64,000 nt of DNA from UBA8231 sp036011085. GTDB taxonomy: Bacteria > Latescibacterota > UBA2968 > UBA8231. The stretch covers positions 27,528-91,527 of the forward strand of contig DASCMS010000103.1 of the NCBI GenBank assembly GCA_036011085.1. Reading direction: 5' to 3'. The stretch's first letter is position 1. Every line of letters starts with the position of its first letter. Of this stretch, positions 16,632 through 24,128 are shown in pieces. Under the pieces are notes generated by a model. The model made no database searches. It was not told the origin of the DNA and saw nothing but the letters and a program-made list of their open reading frames with translations. The translations under genes and the position numbers were made by a program.

Positions 16632-18169
16632 GTTGCCTCCTTTGCAGTCGGCGGTGAAGCCAGCGCGGCGAGCAGTTGTTGCACCGTCGCCGCCTGGTCG
16701 AGTCGGTCGTTGAAGATAGCCGCCGTGTCAGCCTCTACACAACTCTTGAGATCCACGGTACGGACACCACCGTCGACATCGAATTCGATGCTGTCCCAGT
16801 TCAGCGAGCGCACCTGGGCCCCGAACTTCTCCAGGGCCCGCCCACGGAACCAGGCGCGTGTGCCGGCAGGCGGCGTGGCGAGCGCCGCATTGATCGCTGC
16901 CTCGTCACACAGCCGGTAGATGACGCTGTCACTGGCCCTCTCCAGCATCAGGTACAGACCTTCCTGTGGATCGACATTGTGGTATTCCAGGTCCTGGCTC
17001 TGCAACCAGGAGCGATCCTCCGCCTTGCCCCAGTCGAGGCCTTCCGCCTCGGCGAAGGCGTCGAGGAGCCACTTCTTCGTCACCCAGTCGCAGCGGCCCA
17101 ACAGGTCGAGGGGGTCTCCCGCCAGCGCCTCCAGCGCCACCTGCCACTCGTGCAGGACCCAGTCGGTCTCTTCATCCCTGCCGGCGGCCAGCCTCCGGGC
17201 GTGGTCGAGATAGACGCCCTGCACCTCGACGGCCGTCGTCCGGCTGCCGTCTGCCAGCTCCAGTTCCCAGCCCCGACCGGTGTCCCGGCTGATGGCCTTC
17301 ACATCGCCGATCGGATCGGCCAGCTCCAGGGCCGGCACACAGCCGGCCTCGAGCAACTCCAGGACCAGCCGCAGAGCACCGACCTTCAGTGCTGTCGCCC
17401 ACTCGCACATGTTGGCGTCACCGATGATGATGTGCAGCCGCCGGTATCGAGCCGGATCGGCATGCGGTTCGTCTCGTGTATTCACCAGAGGCCGCCTGGT
17501 CATCGTGTCCACGCTGGCGATGACCTCGAAGAAATCGGACCGCTGCGCCAGCTGGAACACTCCCTGGTCGTGACGGCTGTCGACCTCGACGCCGACCTTG
17601 CCGGCCCCGGCGTAGATCTGTCGCGTCACCAGGAACGGCAGCAGGGCCGCCACGACCTCGTCAAAAGGGATCGACCGCGGCAGCAGCAGGTTCTCGTGGC
17701 AACCGTAGGAGTGCCCCTCGAAGTCGGTATTGTTCTTGTACAGACGCACCGTGCCGCGTCCACGCTCCTCGGTTCGCCGTCTGGCGCACTGCAGAACGAT
17801 GCGTTCGCCGGCGCGATCCTGAGCGATCAGATCAACGAGGGACAGACACTCGGCGGTGCTGTATTCGGGATGGGTATGGTCGTTGTAGAGGCGCGCGCCG
17901 TTGGCGATGATGAGGTCCGACTTGAGATCCTTCAGCGGGATCTTGCGTACCCGGTCCTTCTGCAGGTGCTCGGTCTCGTCCACATCCTGTAGCAGCTCGT
18001 CGACCTCGAAGCCGCGCATGTCACGCCGCGGATTCTCCAGATCGTAATCCCAGAGCGCCACGAAGTCTTCCCGCGCATAGCAGCGGATCAGCTCCATCGA
18101 CTCGGTGACGACGTCGAGATCGGCAACCCCGTCGACCTGGATACCGTATTCGGTCTCCAGGCCGCACAC
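16628..18169 (-). CDS. dop: Deamidase/depupylase Dop
   Basis: A 513-residue PafA homolog. It begins GLETEYGI and carries the Dop-specific insert (about residues 45-83), whose first part ENPRRDMRGFEVDELL matches the Dop ESPLRDARGFDL block, then NGARLYNDHTHPEYSTAEC with the catalytic Asp (about residue 97). GCHENLLLPR, INTRDEPHAD, RRLHIIIGDANMCEW and WVTKKWLLDAF are conserved with PafA. Dop deamidates the terminal Gln of the modifier and removes it from substrates. The GTG start at 18169 is preceded by GAGGAG about ten bases upstream, and no ATG is available between it and the stop of arc. Confidence 0.95.
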   Translation of the reverse strand: MCGLETEYGIQVDGVADLDVVTESMELIRCYAREDFVALWDYDLENPRRDMRGFEVDELLQDVDETEHLQKDRVRKIPLKDLKSDLIIANGARLYNDHTHPEYSTAECLSLVDLIAQDRAGERIVLQCARRRTEERGRGTVRLYKNNTDFEGHSYGCHENLLLPRSIPFDEVVAALLPFLVTRQIYAGAGKVGVEVDSRHDQGVFQLAQRSDFFEVIASVDTMTRRPLVNTRDEPHADPARYRRLHIIIGDANMCEWATALKVGALRLVLELLEAGCVPALELADPIGDVKAISRDTGRGWELELADGSRTTAVEVQGVYLDHARRLAAGRDEETDWVLHEWQVALEALAGDPLDLLGRCDWVTKKWLLDAFAEAEGLDWGKAEDRSWLQSQDLEYHNVDPQEGLYLMLERASDSVIYRLCDEAAINAALATPPAGTRAWFRGRALEKFGAQVRSLNWDSIEFDVDGGVRTVDLKSCVEADTAAIFNDRLDQAATVQQLLAALASPPTAKEAT

Positions 18170-18195
18170 ACGGCGCGGTGGCTCCTCTCGTGCGA

Positions 18196-19923
18196 TCAGA
18201 TGACCCGGCCTGCGGCGGCGCGGTCCCGTGGTTTGTCGGCGTGTGCCGTCTTCGGCTGCACACGCACGACATTCTCGGGATCGTAGTCGAGCAGCTTCAG
18301 CCAGTCCTCGACGCTGTCACTCGGCGGGAACACCTCATTCTCGCGGTATTCGGAGCGCACCGCCTCGAGCAGATCTTCTTCCCGAACACCTGCCTGCTGG
18401 ATCGCGTTCTCGGCGATGGCGCGCTTGATGGCGGCCTCTTTCGCCCGCTGCACGATATTGTCGATCAGGGCGCCGGAAGCCAGATCGCCGAAGTGCAGAC
18501 TTTCGGTCCGCCCCGAACGCAGCGCCACCTCGAGGAACTTGGTCTCTTCGGTACGGGCGAACAGGGCCTTTGCCGCCGCGTCGATGATGGCCCGACGGGC
18601 CTCTTCGGAGCTGCCGTGCGCCGCCAGGGCTGTGTGATCGAGGGGCAGATCTTCGGTCAGGTACAGCCCGAAGATGTCCTTCGCCGACTCGAGATCAGGA
18701 CGATCCACCTTGATCTTGCGGTCGATGCGCCCCGGTCGCAGAATGGCGGGATCGATCAGATCGTGACGGTTCGAGGCCAGTATGATGACGACATCCTGCA
18801 ACGAATCGATGCCGTCCATCTCGGTGCAGAACATGGGCACCACCGTATTGGCGATGTTGTGACTGCGCATGGAGCGACGCGTGCCCAGGATCGACTCGGC
18901 CTCGTCGATGAAGATGAAGGGGAGGAAGCCCTCCTTCCGCTTCTGACGCGCCTGGGCGAACACTTCCCGCACCATACGCTCCGTCTCGCCGAGCCACATA
19001 TTGAGAATCTCGGGGCCCTTGATGTGCATGAAGTACTCCTGCACCTGCAGGCCCTCCTCCTCTCGCAGGTGCTGCACGAGGCTGTATGCGGTGGCTTTGC
19101 CGATCAGCGTCTTGCCGCATCCCGGTGGTCCGTACAGCAGGAAACCCTTGGGCGTGGAGTAGTGGAATTTCTCGAACAGTTCCGGATGCAGGGCGGGCAG
19201 TTCGATCGTATCGCGGATCGCACCGATCGCTTCCTGCTGGCCACCGATGCGTTCCCAGGGCATGGGCGGGATGTCCTCGAGAAAGTGTTCTCTGCTCTCC
19301 TTGGAGGGCAGACGCTCCAGGGCGACCTTCATCGACGGATCGGTGCGCACCTCATCCCCCACCTTCAGCCCGGTGTCGGCCAGCTCATCGGCCCGCTCGA
19401 GGACAAAATCAGACGTACCGTGCTCGTTGCCGATCCGCAGACGTCCATCCTCGAGCACGTCGCTGATGCGCGCCACCGGTCCCACGGGGGCATGATCGAG
19501 CAGACCCACCACGGCGTAGGCCTCGTTGATCAGCACCCGGGCGCCCACCTTCAGATCCGCTGGACTCACCCTGGGGTCGATGTTGGCGTAGTACTCCGAG
19601 CCGCCGACGAAGACGTTGGCGATACCCTCTTTCGGTGAGTGGAGAAAGATGCCGACACGATTGGCCGGCGCCGTGACCTTTTCCAGCGCCGCCTCCACCT
19701 CGACAAGCGCCCGACGGGCCTCGTGGAAGGTGATGTCCCGGTCCATCAACTGCCGGCGCAGCTGGTAGAGCATGGGCCGGGCCGGATCCCGTTCGGGAAG
19801 AGTCAGCAGCACCTGGTCGACGAGACGGACGGGTTCGTCTTCGAAGCTGCCCTCGTCTCCGGCATCGGCATCGGCATCGGCATCGCGGAAACGCCCGAAG
19901 CCTTCGTCGCGGTCCTGTGCCAT
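18196..19923 (-). CDS. arc: Proteasome-associated AAA ATPase (ARC/Mpa)
   Basis: A 575-residue AAA unfoldase for the 20S core. A predicted coiled coil (about residues 50-85) would bind the modifier, followed by OB-like domains (about 86-205) and one AAA module with Walker A GPPGCGKT (265-272), Walker B FIFIDE (336-341), and an arginine-finger region ILRPGRIDRKI. The N-terminus has a DADADADA run encoded by four copies of a hexanucleotide (about 19861-19885). The C-terminus ends AAGRVI and shows neither the HbYX motif nor the QYL ending used by mycobacterial Mpa, so docking to the core may differ. It lies 27 bases before dop and 17 after lepB. Confidence 0.94.
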   Translation of the reverse strand: MAQDRDEGFGRFRDADADADAGDEGSFEDEPVRLVDQVLLTLPERDPARPMLYQLRRQLMDRDITFHEARRALVEVEAALEKVTAPANRVGIFLHSPKEGIANVFVGGSEYYANIDPRVSPADLKVGARVLINEAYAVVGLLDHAPVGPVARISDVLEDGRLRIGNEHGTSDFVLERADELADTGLKVGDEVRTDPSMKVALERLPSKESREHFLEDIPPMPWERIGGQQEAIGAIRDTIELPALHPELFEKFHYSTPKGFLLYGPPGCGKTLIGKATAYSLVQHLREEEGLQVQEYFMHIKGPEILNMWLGETERMVREVFAQARQKRKEGFLPFIFIDEAESILGTRRSMRSHNIANTVVPMFCTEMDGIDSLQDVVIILASNRHDLIDPAILRPGRIDRKIKVDRPDLESAKDIFGLYLTEDLPLDHTALAAHGSSEEARRAIIDAAAKALFARTEETKFLEVALRSGRTESLHFGDLASGALIDNIVQRAKEAAIKRAIAENAIQQAGVREEDLLEAVRSEYRENEVFPPSDSVEDWLKLLDYDPENVVRVQPKTAHADKPRDRAAAGRVI

Positions 19924-19940
19924 GAGTCGGCTCTCTGCGT

Positions 19941-20735
19941 CTAGTGGATGATGGTGCCGAGGCGGGTGTAACGCGAGCGGAAGGGCAGGGTCGGCAGGTT
20001 CCAGAGGAAATTGCCGGCGTCGAGCAGCAGCTGCGGTAGTCCCGTGTAGGCGTTGAGGGGACCACTGACCAGGGTTGAGGACCAGTAGATGATCATGGCC
20101 TTGCCCTTGATCAGTCTGCGGGGGACCGGTCCGAACATGCGGCTGTCATTGGAGTTGTCCCGGTTGTCCCCCATCATGAAAAAGCTGTCCTCCGGGACCC
20201 GGTACGGGCCGAAATTGTCGCGCGAACTCGACGTGCCCGGCAGGATCCGAGGATCGGTGAGTTTACCCGCGGGGGGCAGCTCGAAGTGCGTACCATCCAC
20301 GTACAGCAGTTTGTCGCGCACCTCCACCGTCTGTCCACCGACAGCCACACACCGCTTGATGAGGTCGCGGCCCACCTCCGTCTTGGAGCGGAAGATGACG
20401 ATGTCGCCTTGTTCCGGGTCGCGCAACGCGGGCAACCGGAACAGCGGCTCGCTGAGGACGGGCAACTCCACCGGGGCCCCGTAGATGAATTTATTCGCCA
20501 GCAGATAATCACCGATGAACAGCGTGTCTTCCATGGATCCGGAGGGGATATAGAAGGCCTGCACGACAGTGCTGCGGATGAGCAGGGCCAACCCCACTGC
20601 GATGAGAATGGAGGACCCGTAGTCACGGAATCCGCCACGGGGTGAACTGGTGCTGGCGTCGGTCTCTGGAGACATGGTTCCCGTCCGGATGGAGTCGTCC
20701 GGGGGTGGCCCGGGACGATCTGATAGGGCGAACAT
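19941..20735 (-). CDS. lepB: Signal peptidase I
   Basis: A type I leader peptidase of up to 264 residues that cleaves signal peptides at the outer face of the inner membrane. A transmembrane helix (about residues 41-58) precedes YIPSGSMEDTL with the nucleophile Ser67, and GDIVIFRSK to DLIKRCVAVGG with the general-base Lys127. GDNRDNSNDSRMFGPV is the conserved box E. An alternative ATG at 20675 would remove 20 non-conserved residues; neither start has a clear Shine-Dalgarno sequence. It is the first gene of the proteasome operon here, which is an uncommon partner for that system. Confidence 0.92.
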   Translation of the reverse strand: MFALSDRPGPPPDDSIRTGTMSPETDASTSSPRGGFRDYGSSILIAVGLALLIRSTVVQAFYIPSGSMEDTLFIGDYLLANKFIYGAPVELPVLSEPLFRLPALRDPEQGDIVIFRSKTEVGRDLIKRCVAVGGQTVEVRDKLLYVDGTHFELPPAGKLTDPRILPGTSSSRDNFGPYRVPEDSFFMMGDNRDNSNDSRMFGPVPRRLIKGKAMIIYWSSTLVSGPLNAYTGLPQLLLDAGNFLWNLPTLPFRSRYTRLGTIIH

Positions 20736-20781
20736 ACAAAAGCGCTAATTCATTGTAAAATCAAGACCTACTCCAGGCTCT

Positions 20782-20813
20782 GGGGAGACTGTCGGGGGCG
20801 GGGACAGTTCCCC
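20782..20813. repeat. Inverted repeat in the lepB/MBL divergent promoter region
   Basis: GGGGA-g-ACTGTC is followed by a nine-base loop and GACAGT-TCCCC, giving an 11-bp stem with one bulge. It lies between the divergent lepB-proteasome operon and the MBL hydrolase gene, so it may be a shared operator; it could also fold in RNA. No T-run follows on either side. Confidence 0.5.
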
Positions 20814-20845
20814 GGCCGAGGGCATCTGACAGCGTCGGCAAGTTC

Positions 20846-20874
20846 TTGTGAATCAGTAAGATCGTCGGTATACT
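20846..20874 (+). promoter_or_regulatory. Strong sigma-70-type promoter, leaderless arrangement
   Basis: TTGTGA and TATACT are separated by exactly 17 bases. Only six bases separate the -10 box from the ATG at 20881, so transcription would begin at or next to the start codon and the message would be leaderless. Confidence 0.75.
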
Positions 20875-20880
20875 TCGCCG

Positions 20881-21753
20881 ATGCAGATTCGTTTCTGGGG
20901 CGTGCGTGGCTCCTTCCCCGTGTCCTCGCCCGACGCCATCCGCTACGGCGGCAATACCCCCTGCCTTGAGGTCGAAACGGCCACCGGTGTCATCGTCATC
21001 GATGCCGGGACGGGAATCCGTGAACTCGGCAAGTCCCTGCTCGAGCGTTCGGCCACGCACGTGGACCTGCTGCTGAGTCACGCCCATTGGGACCACATCC
21101 AGGGGTTCCCGCACTTTGCGCCCCTCTATAGGGCTGACTTCACGCTCACGGTGCATGCCCTTCGCCACCCCGGTCACTCTCTGTCCAGCATCCTTGCCGG
21201 TCAGCAGCAGGAGCCCTTCTTCCCCGTCGGGCTGGATGACCTGAAGGCCCGGATCGAATTCGTCGAACACGAGGACGGTGATCGTTTCGAGATCGCCGGG
21301 GCCAGGATCCTCTGTCGCCGGCTCAACCACCCCGGGGTAACCGGTGGCTTCCGGATCGAGTCGGACGGCCGGACGGTCTCCTACATCTGTGACACGGACC
21401 TGAACAGCGAGCATCTGCTGGCCTCCGAGCTGCCTGCGCGGACGGATGCGGATCGTGCCGACTGGCTCCTCAGACTGCGGCAGGCCGCATGTGATCTGGG
21501 TCACAGTGCCGATTTGGTGGTTTGTGATACGTTTTTCCTCCCTGACGACGACTCGACCTGGGGTCACAGCCGACCCGACGACTTCCTCGAGTTTGCCGCA
21601 CAGGGCGGCGTCAGCAGGATCTGCCTGTTCCACCATCGACCCGGACGCAGTGATGACGAACTCGACGCCATCGTCGACGGCTGTCGCCACAGGGTTGCCG
21701 GTGGTGTGCAGGTGCTGGGCGCCCGCGAAGGGATGGAAATCGACCTGGAATAG
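20881..21753 (+). CDS. MBL-fold metallo-hydrolase
   Basis: A 290-residue metallo-beta-lactamase-fold protein of the RNase Z/PhnP-like small-molecule group. It starts MQIRFWGVRGSFPV, RYGGNTPCLEVE, and has DAGTGIRELG and the metal motif SHAHWDHIQGF, with further ligands in LNHPG, CDTDLN, and the late FHHRPG. The substrate is unknown; cyclic nucleotide or phosphodiester hydrolysis is typical. No Shine-Dalgarno sequence is present because the promoter -10 box ends six bases before the ATG. A paralog follows 45 bases downstream. Confidence 0.85.
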   Translation: MQIRFWGVRGSFPVSSPDAIRYGGNTPCLEVETATGVIVIDAGTGIRELGKSLLERSATHVDLLLSHAHWDHIQGFPHFAPLYRADFTLTVHALRHPGHSLSSILAGQQQEPFFPVGLDDLKARIEFVEHEDGDRFEIAGARILCRRLNHPGVTGGFRIESDGRTVSYICDTDLNSEHLLASELPARTDADRADWLLRLRQAACDLGHSADLVVCDTFFLPDDDSTWGHSRPDDFLEFAAQGGVSRICLFHHRPGRSDDELDAIVDGCRHRVAGGVQVLGAREGMEIDLE

Positions 21754-21798
21754 CAGGTCCTCGACTGCCAATCTGATCCGTCATGCGAGGGATATCGC

Positions 21799-22638
21799 TT
21801 GCGCGTCAAACTGTGGGGTACCCGGGGGTCCGTCCCCACACCGACATTCGAAACCACTCGATACGGCGGCAACACTCCCTGCGTGGCTGTCCGCACTGAC
21901 GATGGTGAGTTGCTCATCCTCGACGCCGGCATCGGCCTTCACTGGCTGGGTGGTGACCTGCTCGGCAATGGCTTCGCTGATGGCGGCCAGGCGCACATCC
22001 TGATCACCCACATGCACTGGGGTCACATCCAGGGCCTGCCCTTCTTCCCACCCATGTTGGCCGGGAACTGCGGCGTCCACCTCTACGGGAATGGTGGCAA
22101 CACCTCTCTCCGGGAGGTCCTGAGCCGGCAGATGGAACGTGCCTATTGTCCGGTGCCGGATTTCTTTGACAGCAGCATAGGGGCGACGCTGACGGCCACT
22201 GACATCGACGAGGAGTCGTTCCGCATAGGCAGCACGACCGTCACATCACGACAGGTCAACCACACTCCGGGTGGACCCACCCTCGGCTTCCGCCTCGACA
22301 ACGGCAGCCATTCGATGGCCTACATACCGGATGTCGAATACCTGAGCCAGGAGCACCGACGGCCGGCACTGGAGCTGGCCGCCGGCACCGACCTGCTCAT
22401 CCACGACGCCCACTACACATCGGCGGAGTATGAAGCCAGTCGGGGTCAGGGCCATTGCAGCGATGCTGCCGCCGTGGGACTGGCGCGGGAAGCCGGCGTG
22501 CGTAAGATTCTGTTGTTTCACCATCATCCCGATCACGACGACGACGTGATCGACGGTGTCGTCAACGCCCACGCCGGCGGTGACCTCACCGTCGAGGGCG
22601 CCGCGGAACATACCGAGTATATCCTTGGAAGAACCTGA
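21799..22638 (+). CDS. MBL-fold metallo-hydrolase paralog with altered metal motif
   Basis: A 279-residue paralog of the preceding gene: RVKLWGTRGSVPTP, RYGGNTPCVAV, LDAGIGLHWLG. The metal motif reads THMHWGHIQG, so the Asp of HxHxDH is replaced by Gly. The later ligands are still there (VNHTPGG, PDVEYL, IHDAHYT, FHHHPDHDDD). Loss of that Asp usually weakens the second metal site, so activity may be changed. The start is TTG 21799, with GGGA about eight bases upstream; an ATG at 21783 is in a different frame. It overlaps the following lipoprotein gene. Confidence 0.83.
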   Translation: MRVKLWGTRGSVPTPTFETTRYGGNTPCVAVRTDDGELLILDAGIGLHWLGGDLLGNGFADGGQAHILITHMHWGHIQGLPFFPPMLAGNCGVHLYGNGGNTSLREVLSRQMERAYCPVPDFFDSSIGATLTATDIDEESFRIGSTTVTSRQVNHTPGGPTLGFRLDNGSHSMAYIPDVEYLSQEHRRPALELAAGTDLLIHDAHYTSAEYEASRGQGHCSDAAAVGLAREAGVRKILLFHHHPDHDDDVIDGVVNAHAGGDLTVEGAAEHTEYILGRT

Positions 22639-23119
22639 TCGTATCCCTTGGCGCCGCCGGCGCCTCGCCTTTCTGGTGGCCCTTGGCCTGGCCGCCGGGT
22701 GCGGCGGCGGCGACACCGAGTTGCAGAACACCCACGCCTACATGGACTCCCTGCGCGTCTACCTCGGCGACCTGCGTCTGATGGACCATCAACTCGGGAA
22801 GGTTGTCCAGAGTGACACGGTGTCGGCCGAAGTCATCGTTCCCCTCATCGCCGAAACCCTTCGCCCCACCGTGGGCGACCTGCGTCGGCGCGCCGACGAT
22901 CTGCAGGTCACGCCCGTCGTGCGCGATGCGCACACCCTTCTTCTCGCCTATCTGGACATCCGGCTGCAGGCCTACGATGCGGCGCTGCAAGGCCAGGCCG
23001 AGGCTCGGCCTGAACTGTTTGAACTGTTCGCCCGCAAGCAGACAGAGGCCGAGGAAATGGGCCGCCACCTGGAAGATGAAACGCAGCGCCTGCGGGCACT
23101 GGTGCCGGCCTACAGGTAG
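22625..23119 (+). CDS. Small predicted lipoprotein
   Basis: A protein of about 164 residues with an Arg-rich n-region (WRRRR), a hydrophobic stretch LAFLVALG and a lipobox LAAGC, so it should be lipidated and held in the envelope. The mature part is helical (AYMDSLRVYLGDLRLMDHQLGK and RHLEDETQRLRALVP), without a domain that I recognise. TTG 22625 was chosen because it gives a normal signal peptide; the frame is open further upstream inside the MBL gene. It overlaps the end of that gene, which suggests co-expression. Confidence 0.65.
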   Translation: MEEPDRIPWRRRRLAFLVALGLAAGCGGGDTELQNTHAYMDSLRVYLGDLRLMDHQLGKVVQSDTVSAEVIVPLIAETLRPTVGDLRRRADDLQVTPVVRDAHTLLLAYLDIRLQAYDAALQGQAEARPELFELFARKQTEAEEMGRHLEDETQRLRALVPAYR

Positions 23120-23126
23120 CGAACGC

Positions 23127-24128
23127 TCAGCCCACGGCGACCACGGTCCCCGTCTTCACCGACTCGATCGCCGCTGCCAGCACCTTCTGGGCTTTGAGAC
23201 CGTCCTCTCCGGACGCATCGATCTCATCTGGACCGGCCCCCTCGTTCAGCTGCTCGACGAAGCGGGTGAGCCGGTTGACGAAGGTGTCCTCGAAGTCGCG
23301 CATGCCGCCGAAAATCGGGTTGGTGAAAACCCGCTTCTCCATGTGCCCGGCCGGATACAGCGTCGCCTCACGATACATGTCGTCGATGACGAAGCGCCCC
23401 TTGAGTCCGGCCACCTCACAGCGCTCCATCGGATGTCCTCTCTCGATGTCGTAACTCCCGGTCAGGTGGCCGAGGCAACCGGAGGCGAAGCGCATGTTGA
23501 ACTGCGCCGTGGAATAGATGCTGCGTCCCGGTGCCTTCAGCGCGAAGCATTGGACCTCGACGATGTCGCCACAGAAGTAGCGCATGATGTCGATGGTGTG
23601 CGGGTGCAGGGCCTTGATCTGGAACCACTCTGACGATTCGCGCGGGTTCTGGATCCACATGGCCATGTTCATGAACAGCTGATGGCCGATATGTCCCGCC
23701 TCCACCCAGCTCTTGGCCAGCCGGGCCGCCGGGGTGAAGCGATGATTGAGGTCGACGCCGAAACAGAGCCCCTTCTCCCGGGCGCGAGCCACCATCTGCT
23801 CCGCCGGTGCAATCTCGTTGGAGATCGGTTTTTCGCACAGTACATGCAGGCCGGCGTCGAGAGCCTGCAGCGTCGGCTCGTGGTGATCGGAGCCGTATTC
23901 CTCGCCCCCGGTGGCGACGCTGACCATCGTCAGCCGGGCACTCTCGACCATAGACGCCACGCTGTAGAATGCCGGCACACCCAGGGCGGCCGCTGCCGCG
24001 TCCGCCCGCTCGCGGTCAATGTCGCATACGGCGACCAGCTCCGCCCCTTCCATGTCGGCATAGATCCGTGCGTGCCGGTTGCCGATGGGCCCCAGTCCGA
24101 TAACCCCTGTTCTCTGCAGCTCGGTCAT
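23127..24128 (-). CDS. Gfo/Idh/MocA-family oxidoreductase
   Basis: A 333-residue sugar dehydrogenase-type protein. The N-terminal Rossmann fold has VIGLGPIGNRHARIYADM and VCDIDRERAD, the CEKPISNE motif carries the conserved Lys, and HPHTIDIMRYFCGD supplies the catalytic His region. NAD(P)-dependent oxidation of a sugar or inositol is typical; the substrate is unknown. It overlaps the ABC-F gene upstream by ATGA. A paralog at 29882-30883 shares EKPISNEI, ALHPH and GHLTGSYD, so the two arose by duplication. Confidence 0.9.
   Translation of the reverse strand: MTELQRTGVIGLGPIGNRHARIYADMEGAELVAVCDIDRERADAAAAALGVPAFYSVASMVESARLTMVSVATGGEEYGSDHHEPTLQALDAGLHVLCEKPISNEIAPAEQMVARAREKGLCFGVDLNHRFTPAARLAKSWVEAGHIGHQLFMNMAMWIQNPRESSEWFQIKALHPHTIDIMRYFCGDIVEVQCFALKAPGRSIYSTAQFNMRFASGCLGHLTGSYDIERGHPMERCEVAGLKGRFVIDDMYREATLYPAGHMEKRVFTNPIFGGMRDFEDTFVNRLTRFVEQLNEGAGPDEIDASGEDGLKAQKVLAAAIESVKTGTVVAVG

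Noticed and set aside
18178..19638. Plus-strand frame of 486 codons opposite arc
   Set aside because: Antisense shadow of a well-supported AAA ATPase gene.
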